Shown: in pieces, positions 41,279 through 52,218 of the stretch
Position numbering within the stretch: the first letter of the stretch is position 1
How the letters are laid out: each line of letters opens with the position of its first letter
NCBI GenBank assembly: GCA_020881915.1
Contig: JAJFPB010000002.1
Location: forward strand, 2,232,001 to 2,296,000
DNA length: 64,000 nucleotides
Direction: 5' to 3'
Source of the DNA: Paramyrothecium sp. XJ0827
Taxonomy: Eukaryota > Ascomycota > Sordariomycetes > Hypocreales > Stachybotryaceae
Notes under the pieces: model-generated
What the model was told of the DNA's origin: nothing
The model's database searches: none
What the model saw: the letters and a program-made list of their open reading frames with translations, nothing else
Program-made: the position numbers and the translations under genes

Positions 41279-42150
41279 TCTCTTCACGGCAGTGGAACGT
41301 TCAAGCCATGGGAGGCGGGGATTTTGGCTTATCCACGGAGGGAGTGCGAGAGTTGGATTGGGTGTTGCTCATTTCTTGCTTCGACAAGGTTACGGAAGCC
41401 ATTTGGTGAAGGCAACACATGTCAAAGCACGATCTGCGTCAAAGCAATCTTTCACCCAAGTATAAGGAAGGTTGACCATCTGCGGGTAAATCTTAGGTAG
41501 AGAGTTGGCGAGCCTCCAGCATAATTCCAGCCTTATTCCCCAAGGCGGAAGAATAATAGCTAAGCTGAGTGGGAAGCAATCGAGGTATTGCAGCCGATAT
41601 CTTGTGGGCGCCACTCTATGGCTTAAGTCCATTTAAATAAAAGAAATCGGCTCTCTCAAGATGTGTAGCAGGCTCTCAAGGAATGGTCTCAGAACCTGGC
41701 AGAAGTGACTAAATTCAAGCAACGACATATTGGCAATGCACTGGATATTCACTATGGAGGCTCCGTGCCGTCTTTATCATGGCATGATTAGTGCGAAAGA
41801 CTCTGTCTTATTGCAGCGTTACGATACTGCTGCATTTGAAATAGGGACGGCTACAAAGGCATCCACTAAGCGAGGTTCATGGGGGTGAAATAAAGTGTTA
41901 TTCCTCGACTCCGAAGTGGCGATAGCTCATTGATAAACTACCGCGGTGCGAGGCAAGCTGTCATCATGCAAGCAAAACCATATTGATCAGATCGGAATAT
42001 TCTGCGGCCAGCAAATTCATCTCGTCAATTCCCCTCCATACTCCAAACCCTCCTCCCATTGTCTTAAGATGTAGACGCGTTAAATGCCATGATGCGCCTC
42101 GAATGCCAGATTTCAGTGCAGAGGAGCCGTATCTCGAAGTATGATTAATA
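41279..42150. other. Convergent region between Myb-like A and B
   Basis: 872 bp between the two facing stops. No gene, repeat or domain remnant seen. Confidence 0.4.
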
Positions 42151-42689
42151 TCAGTCTACACTTCGTAATTAGCACATGAGGAAGATAGTACTCGGCATGG
42201 GGCTGCTTACCTTCTTCAGTTTTGGCGCGCTTTGCGGATGGGCTCTTCACGTCTTCCCCATCCTCGCCGCTGTCCTCATAGTAGGCCTCGGATTTGATGA
42301 AGTCAACGTCATCATAGTCATCCTGCATCGGGGTAACCGATTTGGCAGCCTTCTTTGGGGTGCTCCTCTTACGAGGAGTCGTGTTCTTGCTGGACTTGGC
42401 GGGGGATGGTGCCACTCCTAGGCCAGAGGTGTCGCGAGTCTTTCGGAGCTTTTGAACATGTTGTCTAAACACAACAGGTTAGCAAACGGCTTCGAGGATG
42501 TCATCTGAATTATTAGTGCGTGTGATACTTCATGGCGCTGAAGGTGAAGTTGTAGCCTTGAGCATTCATCTTCTCCGTCAAAGTCGTGAGCATATCCTTG
42601 TTTGGTTTGATTTCCTCTAGAACGACAGAGAGAAGGATCTCATGGGCAACTGTGTCCCAAGAACCAACTCGACCGGGCTGGATAGCCAT
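42151..42689 (-). CDS. Myb/SANT-like small nuclear protein, cluster member B
   Basis: Three exons on the minus strand (42689-42529, 42464-42211, 42155-42151) give 139 aa. The domain is SWDTVAHEILLSVVLEEI, LTTLTEKMNAQGYNFTFSAM, KQHVQKLRKTRD; intron 1 after 161 nt is phase 2, exactly as in member A. The tail has PRKRSTPKKAAKS and an acidic stretch, ending AKTEED. The last exon codes only for the final residue and stop (AC TGA); if the last intron is not removed the protein gains about 30 residues and ends near 42113. Both readings keep the domain. Confidence 0.75.
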
Positions 42690-42852
42690 GTTGAAGAAAG
42701 AGAGCGTTCGAAGGAGATGAGGGTAGACAAGGAAGGTATTGGTGCAAGGGCCAAAGTTGAGCGTGTCGATGGATATTGGTGGTGTAGAAGTGAAGTCGAG
42801 GGTTTGAAAGGAAAGAAAACAGGTTGGTGGTTGATGGATGATGTTGCGAGTT

Positions 42853-43128
42853 TTAAGATGCAAGTGAAAATGCTGGGGTGACGGGCAGGTGGCGAGCTCT
42901 CACAAAGAGCGTTCTGCCAGGTAGTTTGGGAAACGGTGGCATGATGAAAGCAACACAAGAAGTGAAATCATACTTGAGGGCTGAGTCGGTAAAAGTATAT
43001 CCCAGAGCACGAAGTTCGGCCATGACCTTGGCCCATTGATCACCAGAGAGCTGGAGATGCTGGAACATGCAGACGAGAATATCCTCGTGGACCTTGGCGT
43101 CCCACTTCATCATCTGACGGCTGCTCAT
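42853..43128 (-). CDS. Truncated Myb/SANT-like protein, cluster member C
   Basis: The frame has 91 codons when unspliced. Residues 1-52 match the first part of the family domain: MKWDAKVHEDILVCMF, DQWAKVMAELRALGYTFTDSALK. A phase-2 GTATGA donor sits after 155 nt (at 42973), the family position. The best downstream acceptor (about 42914, 60 nt intron) leads to a short tail LFVRARHLPVTPAF and a stop, without the QHF helix or the basic/acidic tail. So this is either a minimal protein of about 71 aa or a decayed copy. It lies only 163 bp upstream of member B on the same strand. Confidence 0.5.
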   Translation of the reverse strand: MSSRQMMKWDAKVHEDILVCMFQHLQLSGDQWAKVMAELRALGYTFTDSALKYDFTSCVAFIMPPFPKLPGRTLFVRARHLPVTPAFSLAS

Positions 43129-43151
43129 GGCGAATAGAGATGGAGGTCTCG

Positions 43152-43637
43152 CTAGACAGGGCCGTATATGGAAGGCAAGTGAGGGCTTGTGTAATGAAGT
43201 TGACGTGGTTTAGATGGGGAGAAACGCGAAAGAGGAAGCGGCGAAGATTGTGCAGGCAATGTGAAAGCAACCTCATGGTGGCAGAGTGCCGCCAGCCAAT
43301 GCAGCTGCTCCGGCTTCACTGGGCCACTTGTGCGCAGAACCAGGCGCAGCTGGCAGAGACTGGAGGGGCTTTGGTGGGCCGTCGGATAGAAGCATGAAGA
43401 AACGCTTGAGACGAACAAAACAAGAATATCCGATGATTGAAAAGCCCGTATCAAGCAGGGAACGTACCGTATGGCCTCCCAGGTGACCTCGTGGCCATGG
43501 GCAACGAGAAAGCCAACCATGGCGGCACGCGCATCGGGGTTGAGGCTACCGCCCGCTTGCGAAGTCTGGTACAGCGCAATGACGAGGTCATTGAGGAAGT
43601 TGGCATTGTCCCAGAGAGGAGATGCTTGTCGAGGCAT
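43152..43637 (-). CDS. Myb/SANT-like protein, cluster member D, divergent or decayed C-terminus
   Basis: ATG at 43637. Exon 1 (43637-43468) codes for LWDNANFLNDLVIALYQ, then ARAAMVGFLVAHGHEVTWEAI, matching the WD...GHxxT part of the family domain. A phase-2 GTACGT donor follows at 43467, at the family position. What follows is unclear: the frame stays open to 43152, and acceptors near 43360 would give PVKPEQLHWLAALCHHEV without a recognisable QHF helix. The end coordinate is the end of the open frame, not a firm gene end. It ends 24 bp before member C begins, on the same strand. Confidence 0.45.
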   Translation of the reverse strand: MPRQASPLWDNANFLNDLVIALYQTSQAGGSLNPDARAAMVGFLVAHGHEVTWEAIRYVPCLIRAFQSSDILVLFVSSVSSCFYPTAHQSPSSLCQLRLVLRTSGPVKPEQLHWLAALCHHEVAFTLPAQSSPLPLSRFSPSKPRQLHYTSPHLPSIYGPV

Positions 43638-44215
43638 GACGAAAGCTTTGCTGATGTGATGATGATGATGAAGTCGTAAGAACAGGGGTTGGGAAAGGAC
43701 GTGGTTGAGGTGAATGGGGCTTGATGCAGGGAGAAAGAGAGAGCAGATGGGATGTAGAAAAGAGGATGCATGGTTCAACACTCGAGACGAGGAGGCAGGA
43801 AATATTAGGTGAGGTAGATGTATTAACCGCACTCGTCGCCAGCTGCGGCAGTAGATTCATTTACCTCTGCAACCTGGGCTCAAAACCGATAGCCGCCGCG
43901 TACATTGTCGACGCAAAGAAATGTAAGGTAAGGTAGCCACTACTCCTATACAGCTGAATAATCGCTAACTGTCTGACAATGTAAACGCTCCCAAAACTCC
44001 AAAAATCCGCACCAGCGACTTCATGACGACGCTGAAGAACCGTAGTTGTACATTCAACAAAGATTCGATTGCCAACGGAGTTGACTGGGTATCAATTCAA
44101 AGGACTCAAGCATCCGGTAATTCCGCGCCGAGGGAAAACTCCTATGCTTCGCCATAAGTGAATCTGGGTGACTGTCAGTGCTGCTCCTACGTGAGTTGCG
44201 TCGCATCCGTGAAAC
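43638..44215. other. Region between Myb-like E and D
   Basis: 578 bp, with a GAT trinucleotide run at about 43658-43670 in the leader of D, and a TAAGGTAAGGTAG motif at about 43924-43936. No gene seen. Confidence 0.4.
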
Positions 44216-45190
44216 TCACTCTGCTTGATATGGATCAGATGAGCCGGACCCATTGTGCGCAGCCAATACGAGGACGGCCTCATCATCCAAGGAAGGGTCA
44301 TGGTCGAGTTCGGGATCCATCAGGCGCTGTCGTTTGGCATCGTGCCCTTCCGTGTCGTCCTCGTCCTCATTGTCCTCCTCCAAAGGGAGAGGTTCCGGTG
44401 GCGGAATAGGCGTTGATTGCGTGGGCATATGCACCGGTGCCATTGAATCTGAAACCGTCTGCATGCCAAGCTGAGAGGATACGCCCTGTGTGATGGCAGC
44501 CTGGTCAGGGTGTTCCAACTTCTGATTTGCAGAGTGTTGTATGGGCGACGGGTAGGTTTGAGGGTCCTGATTTTGCATAGAGGCCTCAGATGATCCTAGT
44601 CCTGGGCTGGCAGAGTGCAAAGGGTCCGGCATAGTCAAAGAGTCGTCAATTGAGGCGTTAGGGTCAGTAGGCGCAGCAGGTTGCTTCCTCGGCCGCCCAC
44701 GACCAGGACCTGGACGCCGTGTGATGGGATTCATGGTTGGGTCGCGTCTCATATGCTCATTGACAATGCCATTGGTATCAGCTTTGTTCTGGGCTCTTCG
44801 AAGCCCTTGAAAGTGTTGTCTGATTCACGGGTTAGTCGGGAGGTCATGGTGCCAGCGAAACACGACACATTGGATTCTAGCAATAGACGGCGTGAGGACG
44901 ACGTGTGTGCATTTGGACCCCACCCGCGGATCGTGATGGAAAATAAGTGAAGCAAACGGGATTGAATTTTGGAATCGCACTTCATGAACATGAGAGTGTG
45001 ATAGCAACGATGAAAAGTTATATAAGATCACTTACCGACATCCTTCGTTGGTGAAGCCATAACCCAGGCCGCGCATGTGGTTGCCGATGGTGGTCCATTC
45101 CGAACCACTAATGACACCAATGTTCTTGACAGACAAAATGGTGAAAAACAGATCCTTGTCTGCCCGGTCATTCCAATTCTTGGTATTCAT
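44216..45190 (-). CDS. Myb/SANT-like protein with AT-hook, cluster member E
   Basis: Two exons on the minus strand (45190-45036, 44819-44216) give 252 aa. The domain is NWNDRADKDLFFTILSVKN, EWTTIGNHMRGLGYGFTNEGC, RQHFQGLRRAQNK, with the phase-2 intron after 155 nt as in C. The intron is unusually long at 216 nt. Just after the domain, PGPGRGRPRKQP is an AT-hook, which binds the minor groove of AT-rich DNA. The rest is Pro/Gln/Ser-rich and acidic with DAKRQRL as a possible nuclear signal. It is the largest of members A-I. The stop codon lies within GAGTGAGTTT, so a further 3' intron cannot be excluded. Confidence 0.75.
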
Positions 45191-48009
45191 AATGCTTGAG
45201 GGCCAGCCTTGCTGGTGGGTCGTGATGGGCAGTATAGTACGGATACACGGCGTCTTACATGCAAGCGAGCGGTAACACTGTCGAAGTTAACGTCTGTTAG
45301 GACTGGGACTGGGTCAACGGGAAAATTGGTAGTGGGAAATTGCTAAGGCGTGCCAAGTTGGCAGGAGGTTGGGGTCGATTGAGCGCACGACGAGGCCGGT
45401 GGTCCGTGCGTGTCTCCTAGCACGTGGGGAACACGGCTCGGGATGGCTGTTGTTCCGGCCTGGCATGGGCAGTCACCAGAGGCTGAAGCACATTCAATGG
45501 GGGAGTTTGAGGTGTACAAGTGTCCAGAGTGATATCGCGTGCGAAATTTTAATTCTGCGTTTTACGACTGCTTGGGTTTTGCGGCATCTACCTGTGATTG
45601 TACCCCGGCAGCACGGGCAATGTCTTCTGTTAAGCCGTGATGGTGACGCTCGACCAAGGTTTAACCGAGTTAGCGTCGTAGTGCTAGACGGACAGTGGAC
45701 ATTGCCCATTGAAGCGTAAGGTAAGGTACCTTAGGTACCGTTTCGGAATAAGGTGAGGTAAGGCAAGCAAAGGCTCATGATTGATTCCCTCGTTTCATCC
45801 GGCTATTGGTCTGGAATGCGTGCCTGATTGTCTACGATGTGCAAACGGGGCCCGCATCATCCTCCTGCGTCTTCCGAAATGAGTGAACCTTCTCAGGAAC
45901 CATCTCAGTCATTCGTCATGGGGGAACATGCCTGGACAATTAGGCAACAACCAGGCACGACAAGGGTTCTGCGTCGCCCGACTCACTCAGGAGCCGGTCA
46001 ATTTGCCTCCCTGGTGTCGCAAAAGAGGGGTCACGTGTTCTCGTGGCAACCTGGCGGTGCGCTAGCCCACCAGGGTCCCGCAAAAGTTCGCGCCCGTCGC
46101 GTCTCCCCGGGACCTCACCTCAATCCCCTCCATCATGGCTTTTGGCCGTTTACGGCGCGCGCTGACCATGAACGGATATTTAAAACAGGCTAATGGCTTT
46201 CAAAGGCATGATTGGATTTTACCAGCAATTTTTCTGGCTTCAAAACCTGGTCTGGGGGTTGAATTAAGCAAAATCCTCCTTCCACAATCTGGTGATGGTT
46301 GCGACGTCAGCGCACACTCTTACGACCGGCCTCGGTCCCAACAAGCCCCCTTTACGCTGCCGGAGGCTTTTGGGTGTGGGCTTGGCCTCCCCCCTGACGC
46401 ATGCGATCCACAACCTGTGCTGAGATTTTCTTCCTCCGTTTCTGGTCATGGAGGCCTTCCAATCGAGGAGGACTCGGGCCGGCTTGCGTTGCTTTTGTGT
46501 TCACGGTTGCGCACCCACTCCCAGAGAAAAGTTGTCACGGAGCTGCATAGCTTGCTCAATCAGATAGTCGCTCTGAGCAATCACAACCGTCAATTGTAAA
46601 AGCCCCAGATGCGGCCTGCAGCTGATGGGGTGCCAGGTGAGCAAAGCACAGGCATGGCATGGGTCCGGCGGGAATTCCACGATGCCGCTATTCCAACACA
46701 CCCCCTCCACAAGCGGCTGCCCTTGCTTCTGCGATAGCTGTGGGATGAGTCACAGGCTCAGAAAAAGCTTTAGATCCCTGTTTAGCATGCACTTACGAGC
46801 CGTCTTTTGATTGACGAATGCGGCGGCTGCGCCGATTGAAAACATGCCAGCGAATCCAGTGAATTACCAAGGCTGGCGAGGGCCGTACACGTGGGCACAA
46901 GCGGAGGCGACGTACAGGACTGCGCAATCAGCGAGGTCTACGCCATCATAGTGCGAGGCGTGGGAGGCCCTCCCATCAATTGCATTAATGATCAGCAATC
47001 CATGCAAACGCAGAACTGCGACGCAGATGGCGTTCTTTTACGTTTTCTGGTCGCTTGTTCTCATTTGGCGCTGTCTTTCGCCCATTTAGCGCATCGAGGG
47101 CACCCAGCAGGGATCCGCCTTAGTGGGTTTCCGTAGCGGGGGTGGCCACCACTTTACGCGGGTTGGCGCCCGCTGCAGCCCCTCAACGCGGGCCTAAATG
47201 TCTCTGAAGCTCAGGGCAGGGGACAACAGGTTTGGGTTTGGGTTTGGTGCACCAGGCAACAACTGCCTCTTGAAGCTACTTCACCATCGTCCATTCTCGG
47301 CTTCCCAGACACACACCCCCCAATTAGGCCATCAAGATGCCAATCCCGCGGCTGGATTTTTCTTTAGCTACGCCACTGCTGGGATCTGCTCCGCAGCGAA
47401 TGCTGCACGAGGCAATGTAAGAAAGCTGCTGTGACTTGCCGACACTTCACTCACCAACTTCCATCCTTGGCTGCACCCCCCTCCATCTGCCATCCGCCCC
47501 GTAGTAAAGCTGAGGCGAGTCGTTGGCTTCCTGTTAAAGAGGCTTCCTCCCCTCCGTGCAGTTTCATGCCTTGTTCGTCTCTGCTTTTTGCCTCCTCTCC
47601 TTTTCTCTCTTCCCTCTTTGTCAGACAACAGATCCTGAGAATCTGATGCGAGTCTGCTTGCCTTCAGTCTCCTCCACTCACACATCAGCCTCATCCTCAC
47701 CTTCTTACTCCCAACCATCCTCGACCCCCACATCCCTCTCGGTTGATTCACTTGGCTGAAATCCCATCGATCACCGTGAACGACGCCACGTATAAACCCC
47801 CGAGATACTGCCTCTTGGCCCTCACCGTGACTCACGTTGATGACGGCGGCTCCTTTCTATACATAACTGCCTTACATCGTCGTCGAGGCACCCTTGAGCT
47901 TTCCTGAACTCAGTAGAGTAGGCTTCTCTGGCCAGATAACTCACGCTGTTCACGCATCCCTTCCTACCAAGTCGTTTGTTCATCCAGAAGAAGCACCAAG
48001 CCTGTCACA
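45191..48009. other. Long divergent intergenic region between Myb-like E and F
   Basis: 2.8 kb. A perfect 12-bp palindrome TAAGGTACCTTA is at 45722-45733, within a wider GGTAAGG repeat (45716-45760). CACGTG sites occur near 45421 and 46033. From about 47430 the + strand is pyrimidine-rich and is probably the long leader of F. Open frames in between have no resemblance to the family or other proteins. Confidence 0.4.
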
Positions 48010-48843
48010 ATGTCTCCTAACAGCGACAATGCCATGGCTCGCTTCCTCTTCGCCATTCTGAAGCAGAAGAGCCTTAAGGATGTAAGTCTCTGATGGCCTC
48101 TCCATACACAGCCCGCAAAATCTGATCCACGTTTAGATCGACTGGAACCTAGTTGCTCAAGACCCAGTCCTCATGTCACCAATCACCAATGGTCACGCCG
48201 CCAGGATGAGGTACTCCCGCTTTCGATCAACGATCCTCAACCACGAACCACAGAAGAGAGGCCGAGTTGGCGAGAAAGGTCGAGTTTCGAAACCGACCAA
48301 GAAAGACACACAATCAAGGAAGAGCAGCATTGTCAAGTCGGAGTCGAGTGCGAGTCTCTCATCCTATGCTCAGGTAAGGGAGACACTGACTTAGTCTTGC
48401 AAACAAGTAACAAAGGTGCTAATCCCAATTATAAACAGCTGTCTCCGGCTTCCATGACCTCACCTTACATGGGAGAGCTTCAAGACGACTTCTCAACTCG
48501 CTTCCTCACGCCGTGTAGCGACGATATGACCAGTGGCTTGTGCATCAACCCCGCCACTATCAGGAGTGCCAACGGCAGGCACAGCGATGCCAGTCTCTTC
48601 TCGACCCACATGGATGGCTGTGCTGACTTCATGGCCCAAGTCGGCCATGATCAGACTGGGCTTGGTCACTCTCCTGAGACTGGGTTCTCCGCCTTCGAAG
48701 CCGCCTATGACATGACAGGCTATAAAATGGGCTCAGTGGAAGGCCCTCAGGCCAACGATGCTCTCATTATGAATGAGCACCAGCCTTTGCCCGACTTTAC
48801 ACCCGAGTGGAACGACCGCATGCACCTTCCACACCGCGGTTAG
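48010..48843 (+). CDS. Myb/SANT-like protein, cluster member F
   Basis: Three exons (48010-48081, 48137-48373, 48439-48843) give 237 aa. The domain spans residues about 8-55: ARFLFAILKQKSLKD, IDWNLVAQDPVLMS, HAARMRYSRFRSTIL. Exon 1 has exactly 24 codons and ends in phase 0, as in member I. The DW..VA signature and R-x-RYSRF place it with G, H and I. The middle is basic (KKDTQSRKSS). The C-terminal 130 residues are uncharged and Met/Thr/Asp-rich (SMTSPYMGELQDDF) with no basic/acidic alternation, unlike G-I; this could be an activation region (inference). Confidence 0.75.
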
Positions 48844-49657
48844 CCTCTTGCGCTGACCCATGATGACTTACGCATTGCAGATGAAGGTTGAGGGAGATAG
48901 ACTTCTTTTGGTTTCTACGACTCGACAGACTGGGGCAGCTGAGATTGGCAACCGGGCATGATTCTGTTTGAGTGTGCAACAGGTCTGTGATCTGTGTGGC
49001 ATGTTAATTTCACGAAAGGCGTTGAAAAGGAGTATGGACTTGCTTTGCTAATGGATGTTCTTTGGTACGATTGTGGCATCACGAACTTGCTCCCGTACTA
49101 TCAAAAGCTGTACAGTATCTGCGTCGTCTTCTTTTAATCAGTGTCTTGACAAGTTATGATAGGCACACATGGTTATTTCCTAGCAGTTATGGTCACAATA
49201 TCATGATTTCAACGCCAGCGGTACATTGATAAAATACCACCAGCTCGTAGGATGTTGTGAAAGACACCTCCGCTTTATCAGCTCAAAGGTAATGCTCATG
49301 CCATCTGTTTTGGTCCGGCACCCGCGTTGTTTTACTCGGCCAGCCGTTGCAGCTGGCCCCTTGGTCCTCATTCCTCTGGTCAACGCATCAAGCTGCACGT
49401 CACTTATATCTCACTCCTCCTGCCCTTCGAGCAACAAGCTTTCACTTCCTCCTCTCTGCCTCACACCTAGCAATAAACGTCTCCTCAAAGGTCTCCATCA
49501 ACCTCTGCAACGCACTTCTCTTATCCTCCATTCGAGTTCGTTTCCAAACTCAACCCAAACCAGCAAATTCATTCCACGGGTAATGGGACATTCTGGCCTA
49601 TTCCTTGCCTTCATCCAGTGGCTAATCATTCACCTTTCAGGTCAGAAAAAGATAATC
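48844..49657. other. Intergenic, leader of Myb-like G with likely 5' UTR intron
   Basis: 814 bp. A likely leader intron lies at 49580-49640 (donor GTAATG, branch GGCTAATC, acceptor TTTCAG), ending 17 bp before the start of G. Nothing else seen. Confidence 0.45.
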
Positions 49658-50185
49658 ATGGCTGACGATTCCCCCAAGAAGAAGGAGCCTACTGCATCGG
49701 AGGCCTTATTCTTCTTTGCCATTGTCAAGCACACCCGCAATAAGGCCGATGTGGACTGGAATTCTGTTGCTGCAGAACAGGGCTTCAAAAATGCGGAGGT
49801 TGCCAAGGTATTCCACACGGATCCGCCGTCATAAGCATGTCTCTCTAACCCACCCTCACAGGTTCGCTTCGGGCAAGTGAAGCGGAAGCTGGGATTGACC
49901 ACCGATTCAAATGCGTCGCCTGGGAATACTCCCGGCTCCAAGAGAGGAGAACACGGCTCGGCTTCGACCACTCCAACCAAGGCTACTAGGGTCACCAAGC
50001 CTGGTGGCCGACGAGTTGGCACCAAGGGCAAAGGCCGTGGCAAAGTCAAGAAGGAGGCGCCTGTTGAGGACGAAGAGGATGAGGAGGTCGACGAGGAAAG
50101 CAGCGACATGTTCTCACGCCCCCCTCCTGCATTCAAAATTCTCAAGGATGAGGAAGATGAAGAGAAGCCCGCTGCCTTCGACTAG
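49658..50185 (+). CDS. Myb/SANT-like protein, cluster member G
   Basis: Two exons (49658-49807, 49862-50185) give 157 aa. Domain: EALFFFAIVKHTRNKADVDWNSVA, FKNAEVAKVRFGQVKRKLG. The intron falls at residue 50 (phase 0), within the last helix and within a few bases of the intron in member I. The tail has KPGGRRVGTKGKGRGKVKKEAP, an AT-hook-like basic run, then a strongly acidic stretch (EDEEDEEVDEE). In structure it is the simplest full member of the second subfamily. Confidence 0.8.
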
Positions 50186-50845
50186 AGTCACTCGATCCGC
50201 CCAAGTATAAAGGGCCGGTGCGTTCGCAAGTCATGAGGCTTAGGTGATGGCTTGGGCATTGGGAAATCAAGAAGAAGATGTCTTTTGCAGAATCTGCACC
50301 AATTTGGCTCTGATGTCTAGACACGGTACATGAGCTTACACAGAAATTTGCTCGGGCTATGATTGATAGCCAGGATTTTCGATAGGCTGTGACGATACAT
50401 AGCACAATCAAACACATCATGATCTCACCCAAACACGTTGGCTTTTCATCTTATGGGTTTTTTGACTTGGGGTAAATTTCCGTCCTGTAACTGACTGTGA
50501 CACATGTGCGGCTCGGAATATCCTTGTGAAGTGGTTCGACGGATTATTGAGCGAGTGCCGGGCAGCTGCAGCAAAACCCTGGCCGCGTACGTCAGTTCAA
50601 AGTGAGATAAAAGGCACCCAAGTGAGGTGACCATGAGAGCTGCCAGACTCTTTTTTTTCTCCCTTGATACAGCAAAACCTCAAACTCACGTCTATCTCTC
50701 CAAAGACCAAGCACCGCCCACACATATCTCGACAACACGAATAACAAGTGTTCCCTCCTCTTTCCTCATCAGTGTGAGCCCTATCATTCATAAAGTGAGA
50801 GAGCCCATACGCTGAAGGAGTTTCGAAGCTAACTGCCGCAAAAAG
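50186..50845. other. Intergenic, leader of Myb-like H
   Basis: 660 bp between two genes on the same strand. The part after about 50640 is C/T-rich and probably leader. No feature otherwise. Confidence 0.4.
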
Positions 50846-51235
50846 ATGGCACCACGCAAGAAGACTGCTAGCACCGACGGCGAGGCCCCCATCGGCCTCA
50901 CGGACAGCGAGCTCCGTTTCATCAAGGCCGTCTTCGACAACATGACGCAGAAGCCGGATGCCGACTGGACTATGGTTGCCTCCGACCTCAGCCTCAAGGA
51001 CGCGAAGTGCGCCAAGGAGCGCTTCCGCCAGATGTCCGTCCGCCACGGCTGGCGAGACTCGGGCTCCGCCAACAACAGCCCTCGCAAGCCAAAGGCCACC
51101 GACGGCAAGGTCACCAAGAAGCCTCGCACCCCAAAGAAGAAGGTCAAGCAGGACGAGTCGTCCGACGAGGGTGTTAAAGACGAGGAGGACAAGGACGAGA
51201 AGATGAAGGATGAGGACGGTGATGAAATCTTCTAA
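50846..51235 (+). CDS. Myb/SANT-like protein, cluster member H (intronless)
   Basis: Single exon, 129 aa. Domain at residues about 18-70: DSELRFIKAVFDNMTQKPDADWTMVASDL, DAKCAKERFRQMSVRHGWR. The tail is Lys/Pro-rich (KKPRTPKKKVKQ), then acidic (DEEDKDEKMKDEDGDEIF). It lacks all introns of its relatives, so intron loss or retroposition of a spliced copy is possible. The third helix KERFRQMSVRHGW is the most Myb-like in the cluster. Confidence 0.82.
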   Translation: MAPRKKTASTDGEAPIGLTDSELRFIKAVFDNMTQKPDADWTMVASDLSLKDAKCAKERFRQMSVRHGWRDSGSANNSPRKPKATDGKVTKKPRTPKKKVKQDESSDEGVKDEEDKDEKMKDEDGDEIF

Positions 51236-52218
51236 ATGGGCTCTCGGGGATGTCCATACATGAACAGTCTCGGCGAGAAAGGAGCTTCGTTTGTGTCTCA
51301 CCTTGAGGTGACAAGATGCCTCGTTGCGGATCACTTGCACCGAGTGATCTTTCATCTGGTCCATAAAATTTGGTCTACCTAGATTGCTGGATGTTATAGA
51401 AAGTCGAGGCATAGATCACAGGTGGATGGATATGGGATACATCATCACAATACACCACTTTTGCAAGTGATATGGGTTGAATCCCGTGCCTTTCTCGTTA
51501 ATGTGAGATCTTCATAGTGCACACAGCGTAGTTGCGGACGTGCTATCGTGGTCATGGACATCTCGCTGGTCTCAGCATCTACAGGCAAATCCGTACACTA
51601 CGATAATCAACCACATCGCAGTCCCCATATCTTTCTGCCTTCTTCTTGTGCTTTCTTCCAAGTGCTCTGGCTCCAAACAAACCTCGCTGAGCCGGGTGCC
51701 GCCGGGTGCGGCTGTCATCAACAGCTGTCTTCACCTGCAACTCACCTCGAGTCGGACAACTTCGGACGCTTTGCCCTGGCAACCCGACTTCCATGGACAG
51801 CTCCGGTCAGCTGCCCGCCGTTCCATCTGAGCATAAATTCTGCTCCTCTCCCCTCTCTGCCTCTCGCTCTCCCCCTTCCATTGTTTTCTCTTTTCCAATC
51901 ACCTTCGTCTATTGTTTATGAGGACACCAGACGAGCTACACATAAGCCTTCTTTTTGTTTTGCTTCCCTGCAAAGACTTTTCAACATCTTCTACCATCTT
52001 ACACTATCTGCTTTGTCTATCGAGAGGTGAACTTTCCTTTCATCCGTCTTGTTTTTATCAGCTGGCACATCTGACGCTTCCCTCACCACCCCATCTCGAC
52101 CACACGGTCCTACATCATCTTAGCAGAACGCCCTCTCTTATTTCTACCATTCTTCTGTTGTTCTATCATTAACAAGGTATCTCACGCATCCGTTAGCTCT
52201 TAGAACATCATCTCCAAA
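51236..52218. other. Intergenic, leader of Myb-like I
   Basis: 983 bp. Pyrimidine-rich from about 51810 on the + strand. No gene or repeat seen. Confidence 0.4.
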
